Part shown: in pieces, positions 31,594 to 41,891 of the stretch | Numbering within the stretch: the first letter of the stretch is position 1 | Layout of the letters: each line of letters starts with the position of its first letter | From: Prevotella sp. 885 | GTDB taxonomy: Bacteria > Bacteroidota > Bacteroidia > Bacteroidales > Bacteroidaceae | Length of the DNA stretch: 42,101 nucleotides | NCBI RefSeq assembly: GCF_002265625.1 | Contig: NZ_NOVE01000027.1 | Coordinates: 1-42,101, forward strand | Direction: 5' to 3' | Position numbers and translations under genes: made by a program | The notes under the pieces: generated by a model | Database searches by the model: none | Seen by the model: the letters and a program-made list of their open reading frames with translations, nothing else | Told to the model about the DNA's origin: nothing

Positions 31594-33402
31594 CTAACAC
31601 TCATACATCTTGTCAATCACTTCCTTGAAGTTCTTGTAGATTACGGGTCGGCGAATCTTGAGCGTGTTGGTAAGCTCGCCGCTCTCCATAGAGAAGTGGT
31701 GTGCAATGAGCGTGAAGCGCTTTATCTGCTCGTAGGGAGCAAGCTGCTGCTGCAGTGTGTGGATGCGCTCTGTCATCATCTTTATTATCTTCGGATTCTG
31801 GCAAAGCTGCTCTCTTGATTCCACTTCTACGCCGTTGTCCTTCGCCCAGTCTTCGAGCAAACGGAACTCCGGTACGATGAGTGCCGAAACAAACTTGCGC
31901 TCGTTGGCGATGATGGCTATCTGGTCAACGAACTTATCCACAAGGACGAGCGACTCAATCATCTGCGGAGCGATATACTTGCCGTTGCTGGTCTTGAAGA
32001 GGTCCTTGATGCGGTCCGTGAGGAACAGCTCGCCGTTCTTCATGTAGCCGGCATCGCCCGTGCGGAAGAATCCGTCCTCGGTGAAGGCGGCTGCGTTTGC
32101 AGCGTCGCGTTTGTAGTAGCCACGTGTGATGGTCGGACCCTTGAGCAGAATCTCGTCGTTGTCGTCGATCTTAACCTCGATGCCCTTGATGGGGCGTCCC
32201 ACTGATCCGATGGTGTAAGGCATATTGTCGCGGTCGCACGATACGGTGGCAAGACTCTCTGTCAGACCGTAGCCCACAACCATATTGATGCCTACAGAAT
32301 GAACGAAGCGTTCCACCTCCGGCGAAACCGTGGCTCCTGCTGTCGGGAAGATGTGTGAGTTCTCAAGGCCAATCTGCTTGCGGACGAGACGAAGGACAAG
32401 CTTGTCCATGAGCTTGTATTCCATCGCTAATATCGGAGACGGGCGGCGGCCCTGGCTCTTGCAGTCTATGTTGTAGCGGCGGCACACCTCAAGGGCGTGG
32501 CGGAAGAGCTTCTGCTGCATGGAGCTCGAACGGTCAATCTTGTCCTTCACTGCCTGATAAACTTTCTCCCAGAAGCGTGGCACTGACGACATGCAGGTGG
32601 GATGGGTCTCACGCATTGACTGCTGTATCTCGTGCGGGTCGGTATTGATGATGATGTGCGATCCTTCCGAGAAGCAGAGGTATGACCATCCTCGCTCGAA
32701 GATGTGCGTAACGGGCAGGAACTGTATGATGCGGTCCTTGTCGCGAATGGGTACAGCCTCGTCATTGGCTATCAAGGCTGCGTCATACTGTCCGTATGTC
32801 AGCACCACGCCCTTCGACTCGCCGGTTGTGCCGGACGTGTAGAGGATGTTGCATATATCTTCATTGTTGGCTTGCTTGTAAAGCGCCTCCACTTCTGTCT
32901 GGCGCGGCAGTCCCTGACCGAGCTTAAGGAAGTCGTCAAAGTAGAGGGCTGCAGGGTCGTGCGAGCTGATGCGCACGCTGCGGTCGAAGACGATGATACG
33001 CTCCAGCGAATGGCAGAGCGGGAATATGCGGTGTGCCTTGTCGTACTGCTCCTGCTCGCCGACAAAGAGGAAGCGAATCTGCGCATCGTTAATCATATAT
33101 TGTATCTGCTGCTCGGAAGAGGTCGCGTAGAACGGTACGGACATGACACGCACGCCGTAGGCACCGAAGTCGGTGATGAGGTATTGGATGCAGTTCTGCG
33201 AGAACACGCCGATGGCGTCCTGAGGCTTAGCTCCGAGATTGAGGAGGGCATTGCTGGCCTCCTTCACAAGAGTGGCGAAGCGGCTATAGCTCATGGTCTT
33301 CCACACCGAACCGCCGAAATCCTTATACGTGAAGGCTTCGCGCTCTCCATACTTCTCTGCCTGCTTAAGGGCGAGAACTGACAAGTGACATCTTGTTTGC
33401 AT
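31594..33402 (-). CDS. Long-chain-fatty-acid-CoA ligase
   Basis: This AMP-forming enzyme activates fatty acids to acyl-CoA. The 602-aa protein has the P-loop-like AMP motif YTSGTTGESKGVVLTYGQY, the middle motif VGYGLTESLATVS and the hinge GFFRTGDAGYMKNGELFLTDRIKDLFKTSNGKYI. Together they define the ANL superfamily. Overall it resembles the eukaryotic-type long-chain acyl-CoA synthetases commonly found in Bacteroidota. The ATG at 33402 gives a standard N-terminus; a consensus promoter lies about 90 bp upstream. It is the first gene of a co-directional run down to rsmD. Chain-length preference is not evident. Confidence 0.94.
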   Translation of the reverse strand: MQTRCHLSVLALKQAEKYGEREAFTYKDFGGSVWKTMSYSRFATLVKEASNALLNLGAKPQDAIGVFSQNCIQYLITDFGAYGVRVMSVPFYATSSEQQIQYMINDAQIRFLFVGEQEQYDKAHRIFPLCHSLERIIVFDRSVRISSHDPAALYFDDFLKLGQGLPRQTEVEALYKQANNEDICNILYTSGTTGESKGVVLTYGQYDAALIANDEAVPIRDKDRIIQFLPVTHIFERGWSYLCFSEGSHIIINTDPHEIQQSMRETHPTCMSSVPRFWEKVYQAVKDKIDRSSSMQQKLFRHALEVCRRYNIDCKSQGRRPSPILAMEYKLMDKLVLRLVRKQIGLENSHIFPTAGATVSPEVERFVHSVGINMVVGYGLTESLATVSCDRDNMPYTIGSVGRPIKGIEVKIDDNDEILLKGPTITRGYYKRDAANAAAFTEDGFFRTGDAGYMKNGELFLTDRIKDLFKTSNGKYIAPQMIESLVLVDKFVDQIAIIANERKFVSALIVPEFRLLEDWAKDNGVEVESREQLCQNPKIIKMMTERIHTLQQQLAPYEQIKRFTLIAHHFSMESGELTNTLKIRRPVIYKNFKEVIDKMYEC

Positions 33403-33493
33403 AACTTTAGATTTTCTGAGACAGTACTGATGTATATATATTAAGGTGTTAGTATGATTAGTGTATACATTAGCGGTAAATCTCTATTTTTTG

Positions 33494-33524
33494 CAAAAAT
33501 ACATTAAAAACGTCAGAACACAAA
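33494..33524 (-). promoter_or_regulatory. Promoter of the acyl-CoA ligase (and probable downstream run)
   Basis: TATTTTTG at 33501-33494 and TTTG at 33524-33521 on the minus strand are separated by 19 bp. Confidence 0.8.
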
Positions 33525-33780
33525 ATAAATGCCGCATTTTATTGTTGACCGGAAGCGAATTATCGACTAATGAGGGTGTGTTTTGTGACAAAGTTATTCC
33601 TTACAATACTGATGCTATTTGTTGGTGTGGGCACACAACATATTGTGAACGTTAACAAACTAAAAACTACAGTTTATATACAAATAGAGAAGAATAATTG
33701 CAAAATTCAGTAAAAATTATTCATATTCATACGATTTAGAAGAAAAATGACAACACAGCTAATTTTTTATATGTAAATAT

Positions 33781-33811
33781 TTTGCCAACTTCTAAAAAAC
33801 ATCTAAATTTG
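33781..33811 (+). promoter_or_regulatory. susC promoter
   Basis: TTTG at 33781-33784 and TAAATTTG at 33804-33811 are separated by 19 bp. Transcription would begin near 33818, giving an unusually long leader of about 240 nt before susC. Confidence 0.75.
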
Positions 33812-33960
33812 CAAAACAATATTCAAATTGTATAACATTTTGCACGGTTTCGTAAAAGATGTGAATAAATGAAGGATCATTAAAGACACAAAATAATAAC
33901 TACTCAGGATAATGCGTAAATCGCAACTCGCTGGACAAATCACACAATGACGACCGACGA

Positions 33961-33983
33961 CATCGCGCCTAAAGGGTGTGATG
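33961..33983 (+). promoter_or_regulatory. Hairpin in the susC leader
   Basis: CATCGCGCC (33961-33969) pairs with GGTGTGATG (33975-33983) over nine positions including two G-U pairs, around loop TAAAG. No T run follows. It may be part of a regulatory leader; function inferred. Confidence 0.45.
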
Positions 33984-34061
33984 CGTTTATGCCGTAGTTT
34001 GGCTGAATCAGAAACAAAAATAAACATTAATATTATTTTCATTAATTAAGAGAGAGATTCT

Positions 34062-37046
34062 ATGAAAAAAAGACTCATGACCTTTCTTGCCTGCCTTTTC
34101 CTAAGTATAGGACTGGCGATGGCACAGACAAGAGTTACTGGTACGGTCACCTCTTCTGAAGACGGCGAACCCATCATGGGCGCGACTGTCAAGGTTGTTG
34201 GTAACAACGCAGTCGGTACAATCACTGACATCGACGGTAACTTCTCACTTGAACTGAAGAACGCCAATGCAGAATTGGAGTTCTCTTACATTGGTATGAC
34301 AACTAAGAAGGTGAAGGCATCTGCGAAGATGACCGTCATCCTCGATGCTGACAGCCACATGCTCGAGAACGTCATCATCACCGGTTACGGTTCGGCCAAG
34401 AAGCTCGGATCGGTTGTCGGCGCCGTTTCTACAGTGAGCGGTGAGAAGATGAAGACTGTCGCTACTCCTAACTTTACCGACGCTCTTGCAGGTCAGGTGT
34501 CTGGTCTTTCGGTTTTGACCTCAAGCGGTGACCCGTCTGCAGCAGCAAGCATCCGTCTGCGTGGTGTTAACTCGATGAACTCTTCTAACGAGCCTTTGTT
34601 CATCCTCGACGGTGCTCCTATCAGCTCAAGCTTCTTCCAGACTCTTAACCCGTCTGACATTGCTAACATTACCGTCCTCAAGGACGCCGCTTCTACAGCC
34701 ATCTATGGTTCGCGTGCTGCCAACGGTGTAATCGTTATTACATCACGTAATGGTAAGTACAACGAGTCAGCACAGGTAGTTGTAAAGGCTCAGTATGGTA
34801 TTTCTACACCGACTTCTGACGGTGTTACCATGATGAGCTCACAGCAGTATGTTAAGTTCCGCGACATCATCGGTCAGCCCGTGAGCGATGCTATCCGCAA
34901 GGCTGCTCAGCACATCAACACTAACTGGCGTGACGAGATGCTCTCAAGCTCGGCTCCTACATCGGACATCAACGCTACAATGCAGGGTGGTGGTAACTCA
35001 GTTAACTACTATCTTTCATTCAACCACCACGAGCAGGAGGGTCTTATCCAGAGCTCTGGTATGCAGCGTAACACTCTCGCAGCACGTATCAACGCTCGTC
35101 TGAACCGTTTCTTCAAGGTTGGTTTCAACTCTAACTTCGGTGACCAGCGCTACGTCGTTAACCGTGAGCAGAACAGCTCATCTGGTATCTATTCTGCCAA
35201 CCCGCTCGTATTCGCTCGTCAGGCAATGCCTTTCGATGCTCCTTACTTCTATCACTATGACGAGAATGGCAATATCGTAAAGGACGGCAAGGCTTACGGC
35301 TTGCTCTACACTGACATGCCTACACCTGAATTCTTCGATAAGTATCGTAAGCAGGACGGTGAGCAGGTAACTCTCAACATCGGTATCAATGAGGTGTTCA
35401 CTCCGATGGAGGGTCTTACCTTCACAGCTCAGCAGTCACTCTATGGTTACGACTCAACATCTGAGACAGGTAACATTCCTCACGAGGAAATGGTTACTCC
35501 TATGGGTCAGATTATCGAAAGCCAGTCTGGTTCGCTCGCTGACGGCTTCTCACGCTACTATGCATACACTCTTACTCACACTGGTGAGTGGAAGCACAAC
35601 TTTGGACAGCACTACGTAAACCTCCTCGTCGGTGAGGAGACACGCATCCAGCGTTCACGCTCATTCAGCGCTTACACAACTGGTCAGACTGACGATCGCA
35701 TCATGCTTCTCTCTGCTGGTACAAAGGCAGACCCCGCTGATATGGGTGACTCACGTTCAGAGGCAGTCGCTAACTCTATCTTCGGTAACGTAGAGTATAA
35801 CTTCAAGGAGAAGTACTTCGTTTACGGTTCACTCCGTCGCGACGGTAGCTCTAAGTTCGCTCCCGATCATCGTTGGGGTACATTCTGGTCAGCAGGTGCT
35901 AAGTGGAATGCTAAGAAGGAAAGCTTCCTCGCTCCCGTCAAGTGGCTTGACAACCTTACTCTGAGTGTCAACTACGGTACTACCGGTAACGACGCTGGTG
36001 CCAGCACATACGGTTACTTCGGTCTTTACGGCCTGGGTGGCATGTACAACGGTCATACCTCTATCGGCATCGCACAGGCTTCTAACTACCAGCTTACATG
36101 GGAGACCGTTAGCAAGTTCAACGTAGGTCTTAACATGAGCCTCTTCCGTCGTCTTGATCTTGACTTCAACTTCTACCGCAACAAGACAAGCGATATGCTT
36201 ATGTCTATTCCTTACTCATACACAACTGGTTTGAGTTCAGGAGCTGGTAACATCGGTGGTATGACTAACACTGGTTTCGAGGTTTCCGCTACTGTACAGC
36301 TTATCGCTACAAAGGATATCAACTGGACATTCACTGCTAACGTAGGCTACAACAAGAACAAGATTACAGAGCTGTTCCAGGGTCGTGACGAGTATCTGCT
36401 CGCTAACACAGGTCTTAACCTCAAGATCGGACACGCTTACGGTGAGTTCTATTCTGTACGTAACGCAGGTGTTGACCCCCGTACTGGTGAACCCCAGTGG
36501 CTTGACAAGGATGGCAACATCACTAAGATCTTCAACGAGGAGCGCGACGCCGTATTTACAGGCAAGAACCGCTATGCACCTTGGATTGGTGGTTTCGGCA
36601 CAAACTTCACATGGAAGGGCTTGAGCGTTATCGCTGACTTCGCATGGGCAGCTGACAAGTGGATGATGCAGAACGACGACTACTTCATCCAGAACGCTAA
36701 CTTCGCTACCACATGGAACCAGCGCGTAGAGATGCTCAATATCTGGACCAAACCGGGTCAGGTGACAGACATCCCCGCTTACGGATATGACATTCAGTTC
36801 GACGACAAGATGATTCAGAACGCTTCGTTTCTCCGTATGAAGACCCTTACTGTGCAGTATGACCTGCCGAAGAAGTGGCTTGCTCCTACTCGCTACATCA
36901 AGGGTGTGAAGGTATTCGGTATCGCACGAAACCTCTTCACCATTACTTCATTCGAGGGATACGATCCGGAGCCAGATATCAACGTGGTTCAGTTCAACTA
37001 TCCTAATACTCGCCAGTTCATGTTCGGTGCAGAGCTGACATTCTAA
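34062..37046 (+). CDS. SusC/RagA TonB-dependent outer-membrane transporter
   Basis: This is the outer-membrane channel of a SusCD importer, powered by TonB. The 994-aa protein has a signal peptide (MKKRLMTFLACLFLSIGLAM plus A) and an N-terminal CarboxypepD_reg-like domain (VTGTVTSSEDGEPIMGATVK). A TonB box-like stretch (ENVIITGYGSAKKLGS) and the SusC plug follow, with LQNDGV-type signatures such as LRGVNSMNSSNEPLFILDG and TAIYGSRAANGVIVIT. The large barrel ends in FGAELTF. ATG 34062 sits after a long leader. It pairs with susD 30 bp downstream. The imported substrate is unknown; see the neighbouring lipoprotein and protease. Confidence 0.95.
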   Translation: MKKRLMTFLACLFLSIGLAMAQTRVTGTVTSSEDGEPIMGATVKVVGNNAVGTITDIDGNFSLELKNANAELEFSYIGMTTKKVKASAKMTVILDADSHMLENVIITGYGSAKKLGSVVGAVSTVSGEKMKTVATPNFTDALAGQVSGLSVLTSSGDPSAAASIRLRGVNSMNSSNEPLFILDGAPISSSFFQTLNPSDIANITVLKDAASTAIYGSRAANGVIVITSRNGKYNESAQVVVKAQYGISTPTSDGVTMMSSQQYVKFRDIIGQPVSDAIRKAAQHINTNWRDEMLSSSAPTSDINATMQGGGNSVNYYLSFNHHEQEGLIQSSGMQRNTLAARINARLNRFFKVGFNSNFGDQRYVVNREQNSSSGIYSANPLVFARQAMPFDAPYFYHYDENGNIVKDGKAYGLLYTDMPTPEFFDKYRKQDGEQVTLNIGINEVFTPMEGLTFTAQQSLYGYDSTSETGNIPHEEMVTPMGQIIESQSGSLADGFSRYYAYTLTHTGEWKHNFGQHYVNLLVGEETRIQRSRSFSAYTTGQTDDRIMLLSAGTKADPADMGDSRSEAVANSIFGNVEYNFKEKYFVYGSLRRDGSSKFAPDHRWGTFWSAGAKWNAKKESFLAPVKWLDNLTLSVNYGTTGNDAGASTYGYFGLYGLGGMYNGHTSIGIAQASNYQLTWETVSKFNVGLNMSLFRRLDLDFNFYRNKTSDMLMSIPYSYTTGLSSGAGNIGGMTNTGFEVSATVQLIATKDINWTFTANVGYNKNKITELFQGRDEYLLANTGLNLKIGHAYGEFYSVRNAGVDPRTGEPQWLDKDGNITKIFNEERDAVFTGKNRYAPWIGGFGTNFTWKGLSVIADFAWAADKWMMQNDDYFIQNANFATTWNQRVEMLNIWTKPGQVTDIPAYGYDIQFDDKMIQNASFLRMKTLTVQYDLPKKWLAPTRYIKGVKVFGIARNLFTITSFEGYDPEPDINVVQFNYPNTRQFMFGAELTF

Positions 37047-37076
37047 TTTCATTCAAATTAAAAAAAGGATACAATA

Positions 37077-38618
37077 ATGAAGAAGATATATTTATCATTG
37101 ATGCTTCTCGGAGCGTTGACCTTTACGTCATGCGACATGGACAAGGCCCCGTATGGCGCACTCGACGAGACCACCGCAATCGAGACAATCAAGGACCTTA
37201 GCGCTTTCCGTATTCAACTTTACGGAAATCTCCGCAGTGTTACCTCTGGTTCATGGGTTTATACCACTGACATTCAGATGGACCACTTCGACGGTCTTAT
37301 CTCGAACGGTAACCAGATTGGTATGTTCTCTAAGGGTTCTATCATGCCGAGCGACGGCGACATCACCAGCTTCTGGTCAGGCTCATATTCCGCTATCGCT
37401 ACTTGCAACGCCATCCTCGCTAAGTGTGATGAGTTCGCTGCAAAGCCTGGTGTTACTGATAGTGAAAAGCAGCAGATAGAGCGCTATAAGGGTGAGGCAA
37501 AGTTCACACGTGCTTACATGTACCTCTGGCTTGCTGACCACTTCTGCCAGCCTTATACACAGATCAAGGCTGGTCCTGAGGCACAGGCTTCTGGTCTGCC
37601 CATCGTTACTACATTCTCTCCTACCAGCGACATAACAAAGTACCCGAGCCGTTCTACATTGAAGGAGACATTCGACTTCATCAATAAGGACCTTTCTGAG
37701 GCTTACACAGCTCTCAAGGCTTATGAGGCTACAGACAACAAGGACGTTCAGGACCTCCTTCAGCCTAACGCAGCTTATCTTTCAAGCTTCGCAGTAGAGG
37801 CTCTTCAGGCTCGTGTGGCTCTTCTCACTGCTGACTGGAATACAGCTAAGGCAAAGGCTGAGGACGTTATCAACAACGGTAACTACACTCTCGCTAACCT
37901 TCGTAACTATGCAGAAATGTGGTCAAAAGATGATTGCACAGAGGCTATCTTCCGTCCTATCATGAAAGCTCCATCTGAGCTTGGTGGATCTATCGGTGGT
38001 GTGTTCCTCAGCGACAACCAGACATCTGCTTGGTACATCCCGACATACGGCACTCTTAGCCTCTATGGTGACGGTGACGTTCGCTTCGAAGCATTCTTCA
38101 CTATTTACGATAATCTGACCATCCACGGAACAGGTTACGAGGCTTTTGTATTCAGCAAGTACCCTGGCAACCCGGAATTGCAGACTTCTGAGAAGAACAA
38201 CTTCGTCAATATGATGAAGCCGCTTCGTCTCTCTGAAATGTATCTTATCTCTGCCGAGGCTGACGCTCGTACGGGCAGCGCTTCCGGTTCACGTCTGAAT
38301 GAGTTCTGCGCCAACCGTATCGACGGTTATGAGGCTAAGACCTACACCAACACAACAGAGCTTCTCGCTGACATCTATGCAGAGCGTGAGAAGGAATTCC
38401 TCGGCGAGGGTATGCGTTGGTCTGACCTCCGTCGTCTCGGACTTGGCTTCAAGCGTAATGCCAACCACGAGGATAACGCGGAACTCAACAAGTTCGTCGT
38501 TAAGGCAGGACGCGGTCTCTCTTATGACGCAGGTGACCATCGCTTCACATGGCCTATCCCGAAGACCGAGCTTGACGCTAACCCGAACCTGAAGGGTCAG
38601 CAGAATCCTGGCTACTAA
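37077..38618 (+). CDS. SusD/RagB substrate-binding lipoprotein
   Basis: This outer-membrane lipoprotein caps SusC and binds the substrate. The 513-aa protein has a signal peptide with lipobox LTFTSC (C at residue 19). Typical SusD features: early FRIQLYGNLRS, helical TPR-like segments (ERYKGEAKFTRAYMYLWLAD), MYLISAEADAR and, near the end, a conserved EREKEFLGEGMRWSDLRRLG. The C-terminus ends with the usual IPKTELDANPNLKGQQNPGY. It lies 30 bp after susC. The ligand cannot be read from sequence. Confidence 0.95.
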   Translation: MKKIYLSLMLLGALTFTSCDMDKAPYGALDETTAIETIKDLSAFRIQLYGNLRSVTSGSWVYTTDIQMDHFDGLISNGNQIGMFSKGSIMPSDGDITSFWSGSYSAIATCNAILAKCDEFAAKPGVTDSEKQQIERYKGEAKFTRAYMYLWLADHFCQPYTQIKAGPEAQASGLPIVTTFSPTSDITKYPSRSTLKETFDFINKDLSEAYTALKAYEATDNKDVQDLLQPNAAYLSSFAVEALQARVALLTADWNTAKAKAEDVINNGNYTLANLRNYAEMWSKDDCTEAIFRPIMKAPSELGGSIGGVFLSDNQTSAWYIPTYGTLSLYGDGDVRFEAFFTIYDNLTIHGTGYEAFVFSKYPGNPELQTSEKNNFVNMMKPLRLSEMYLISAEADARTGSASGSRLNEFCANRIDGYEAKTYTNTTELLADIYAEREKEFLGEGMRWSDLRRLGLGFKRNANHEDNAELNKFVVKAGRGLSYDAGDHRFTWPIPKTELDANPNLKGQQNPGY

Positions 38619-38655
38619 TAAATGTTCATTAATAACTATTAGCAATTAAACAAAT

Positions 38656-39573
38656 ATGAAATACTTCAAGTTATTTTTGCTCGTAGCTGCTGTTGCCTTC
38701 TTCGGTTCTTGCAGCGATGACAAAGAGACGCAGAACACAAACAAGGATGTTGTGGTGGAGATGGAAACCCCCACATTCTCTGCTAAGGAAGGTGCTGGAG
38801 CTGTGAAAGTGCCTATCAAGGTTACTGGCAAGACCAACGGCAACGTGTATGTTACATTGGCAGTTAAGGAAGTTGGCAACAACCCTGCAAAGGAGGATGT
38901 TCACTACTACGTAACTGACAAGACCATCACTATCTCTGACGGAACTGGTTATGCAGAGTACAGAGCCGTTGATGATAAGGAGATTAACGATGACCGTACT
39001 TTCGAGTTCGAAATCGTAGAGGCTAAGGGCGCTACTATCGGTGCTCAGAATAGCTGTATCGTTACTATCAAGGACAACGACAAGGACCCGTATGATCGTC
39101 TTCAGGGTAAGTGGAAGCTCACTGGTTATGACAATGACGGTAAAACTGTAAGTTGGAATGTGACCATCACTGAGCCCCAGAAGAAGCTTGCTGATGGCAG
39201 TGACAATCCCTCTTACGACTACGAGTATGGTTACTACCTATATATGAGCGGTCTCTTGGAAATTCCCACAAGTAGCGCAAGACTCAACTTCTACTACGAT
39301 GAAGGTTCTGGTCAGGGTTATGTTGCATTTGACTGTCTTGGTGAGACCAATTTGGCTTCTGACCTTAACTTCGGTGACTTCACTGGTTACATCAAGATTG
39401 CCAATGACAATATTGGCAGCACCAGTCCTTTAATGGGTAACTGGAATTCAGACTTTGACACTGTAACCTTCCAACCTAACGGTGGTATTCTTTATGCTGT
39501 ATACGATAAGAGTGACAACTCGTTGAAAGGTTATATGGGTAAGACAACTGGCATCGTCCTCACCAGAAAGTAA
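38656..39573 (+). CDS. Surface lipoprotein with Calx-beta-like domain
   Basis: The 305-aa protein has a lipobox FFGSC (C at residue 19) followed by acidic SDDKE, compatible with surface export signal in Bacteroidota. Residues about 35-125 resemble a Calx-beta/SusE-like domain: FSAKEGAGAVKVPIKVTG, then VTIKDND. The C-terminal half is beta-rich and resembles a lipocalin-like or small-fold domain (LQGKWKLTGY). It is the third gene of the Sus operon (37 bp after susD) and is probably a co-binding component. Substrate unknown. A terminator follows at 39635-39687. Confidence 0.75.
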   Translation: MKYFKLFLLVAAVAFFGSCSDDKETQNTNKDVVVEMETPTFSAKEGAGAVKVPIKVTGKTNGNVYVTLAVKEVGNNPAKEDVHYYVTDKTITISDGTGYAEYRAVDDKEINDDRTFEFEIVEAKGATIGAQNSCIVTIKDNDKDPYDRLQGKWKLTGYDNDGKTVSWNVTITEPQKKLADGSDNPSYDYEYGYYLYMSGLLEIPTSSARLNFYYDEGSGQGYVAFDCLGETNLASDLNFGDFTGYIKIANDNIGSTSPLMGNWNSDFDTVTFQPNGGILYAVYDKSDNSLKGYMGKTTGIVLTRK

Positions 39574-39634
39574 TAATTATCTGAATAAAGGAAAAGGCAC
39601 TATGCCATTGATTCTCATTTTGAGATAAAACGTA

Positions 39635-39687
39635 TAAAAGGAGAGCAAGGTTGTTCTGCCCTATGGTAGAACACCTCTCTCCTTTTT
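39635..39687 (+). terminator. Terminator of the Sus operon
   Basis: AAAAGGAGAG pairs with CTCTCCTTTT around an inner hairpin (GTTCTGCC...GGTAGAAC). A T run follows. It separates the operon from the second M6 protease gene. Confidence 0.88.
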
Positions 39688-39756
39688 CGTGTTCTAAAGG
39701 ATGGCATAAAGAGTTCTTAAATTATTTTTAGACAACTTTACAAAACAAATAACAAA

Positions 39757-41868
39757 ATGAAGAAAGGATTACTTACTCTCGGCTTCTGTGCTCTTGCCGG
39801 TCTCAGCGCTGTTGCTGTACCTGCAAAGAAGGGCATCTGGAAGCAACTCAAGCTTCAGAACGGCACCACACTTATGGTGGAGCTCAAGGGCGACGAGTTT
39901 CTGAGCTATTGGCAGGACGCCAATGGCAATCGTTATGTTCAGCAGGACGACTTCATCGTTCCCGCTGAATTCCCTGCACTTCAGCAGGCAGCTGTTCAGC
40001 TTCGCAAGGAGGCTGGCGCTTCAGTCACGAATGCCCGCCGCGCAATGGCAAAGGGTCGTGCAATGAACAATTATGAGGGCGACAAGCGTTGTCTTATCAT
40101 TCTCGTTCAGTTCTCCGACCAGAGTTTCTCTATGTCAGACCCGAAGGCTTTCTATAATCGCGTTGCTAACGAGAAGGGATTTAGCGAGGGCAACTTCAAG
40201 GGTTCTGTCAGCGACTACTTCTCTGCACAAAGTCTTGGCAAGCTCAACATCACTTTCGACGTAGTCGGTCCTTACACACTTGGTCCTTATGCCACATACG
40301 GAAAGGATGATTACATTAATGGCCAGCGTTATGACGTCAATCCTCAGGGTATGATTTCTGCCGCTTGTGCTTCAGCAGCTGCCGCAGGTGTAAACTTCCA
40401 GCAGTACGACTGGGATGGTGACGGTCAGGTGGAAGAGGTTTACGTAATCTACGCTGGTGAGGGTCAGGCTACTGGTGGTAGCACAGATACCGTCTGGCCT
40501 CACAAGTCGCAGCTCTCCAAGCCCACAGCTTTCGGCAAGGACGGCACTACAGTTTACGTATATGCTTGCTCCAATGAGTTGAAGGACAGCAAGGGCAATG
40601 TGGCTGGTATCGGTACCATCTGCCACGAGTTCTCTCACTGCCTTGGCTATCCTGACTTCTACGATATCAACTACGGCGGCAAGTACGGTATGGGAACATG
40701 GGACCTCATGTGTTCTGGTAACTACAACGGTGACGGTTTCCAGCCTGTCGGCTACACTGCTTACGAGCGCTACGCAGCAGGATGGATTGACCCCATCGTT
40801 CTCGATGAAGACTGCGATGTTACTGACATGAAGCCGCTCATTGACGGTGGCAATGCTTACATCTATCACAACCCCAGCTACAACGACGAGTATTACATCA
40901 TAGAGAACCGTCAGCAGAAGGGATGGGACGCTACCATCGCAGCTCCCGGTATCCTCATCAATCACGTCGACTATTCTCCGTATGTATGGTCAAGCAACTG
41001 TCCTAACAGTATCGTTAGCGGCGTGAACGATCACGAGCGTATGGTTCTGATACCTGCCGATAATAACCGCACATCAAGCTCTGAGTCAGGCGACGCTTGG
41101 CCTTGGGGTAGCAAGAAGAATCTTACCAACGCCACTTCTCCTTATTGCGAGGCTTTCAACGATAACAATGGCTTCAATAAGATGAACATCGGCATCACCA
41201 ATATGGCTGTTGAGGACGGTGTGGCTTCGTTCAAGTTCTCTAACTACAACAATGGTGGTCCTATTGTAGCGGGAACTCTCCTCAGCGATAACTTCGACCG
41301 CTGCGCTGGTACTGGTGGTAACGATGAGAAGGGTTTCATCCCGCCGAAGTTGGCTCAAAAGTTCGCTATGGGTGAGTTCTTGCCCAGCACTCCGGGTTGG
41401 GAAGGCACATTCATGAAGGGTGCTTACATGTGTGCTCGTGTTGGTAACACATCAGCAACCCAGGCACAGATCAAGACTCCGCTTATCAACCTCGACGAGG
41501 CTAACGACGCTGTCTTGACATTCAAGGGTGCACCTTACGGTTCTGACGGCACCAAGCTGACCATCACTGTTGAGGGTGACGGCGAGCTCGGACAGAAGGA
41601 ATTCACGATGACCTACAACCAGTGGACTGAGTTCAAGACCACTCTGAAGGGTAAGGGTAAGGTTCGCCTCGTCATCCAGGGCGAGAAGCGTTACTTCCTT
41701 GACGACGTTCTTGTTGTTCCTGCTACTACTGGCATCAGCGGTGTTACTGCTGACAAGCCAAACGTAAAGGGCCGCATCTACACCACCTCTGGTGTGTACG
41801 TAGGCACAGAGTTCGACGTTCTCCCGCAGGGCGTTTACGTCGTTAACGGCAAGAAGGTTGTGAAGTAA
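39757..41868 (+). CDS. Secreted M6 family metalloprotease (second copy)
   Basis: This 703-aa paralog of the protein at 24954-26744 has a signal peptide (about 1-20, ending SAVA). The motif HEFSHCLGYPD gives H290, E291 and H294; a DWDGDG loop lies at 218-223. After the peptidase part an extra beta-rich module (about 500-650) is added, with DNFDRC and FKGAPYGSDGTKL-like strands, absent from the shorter paralog. The C-terminus (IYTTSGVYVGTEFDV, then QGVYVVNGKKVVK) again resembles a short type IX sorting domain. It lies 184 bp after the Sus operon, on the same strand, with a terminator between. Substrate unknown. Confidence 0.9.
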   Translation: MKKGLLTLGFCALAGLSAVAVPAKKGIWKQLKLQNGTTLMVELKGDEFLSYWQDANGNRYVQQDDFIVPAEFPALQQAAVQLRKEAGASVTNARRAMAKGRAMNNYEGDKRCLIILVQFSDQSFSMSDPKAFYNRVANEKGFSEGNFKGSVSDYFSAQSLGKLNITFDVVGPYTLGPYATYGKDDYINGQRYDVNPQGMISAACASAAAAGVNFQQYDWDGDGQVEEVYVIYAGEGQATGGSTDTVWPHKSQLSKPTAFGKDGTTVYVYACSNELKDSKGNVAGIGTICHEFSHCLGYPDFYDINYGGKYGMGTWDLMCSGNYNGDGFQPVGYTAYERYAAGWIDPIVLDEDCDVTDMKPLIDGGNAYIYHNPSYNDEYYIIENRQQKGWDATIAAPGILINHVDYSPYVWSSNCPNSIVSGVNDHERMVLIPADNNRTSSSESGDAWPWGSKKNLTNATSPYCEAFNDNNGFNKMNIGITNMAVEDGVASFKFSNYNNGGPIVAGTLLSDNFDRCAGTGGNDEKGFIPPKLAQKFAMGEFLPSTPGWEGTFMKGAYMCARVGNTSATQAQIKTPLINLDEANDAVLTFKGAPYGSDGTKLTITVEGDGELGQKEFTMTYNQWTEFKTTLKGKGKVRLVIQGEKRYFLDDVLVVPATTGISGVTADKPNVKGRIYTTSGVYVGTEFDVLPQGVYVVNGKKVVK

Positions 41869-41891
41869 TATCACAAAGGATATATTATAAT

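Noticed and set aside
33803..34042. Minus-strand frame in the susC leader
   Set aside because: It overlaps the susC promoter and leader, with AT-rich composition and no family features.
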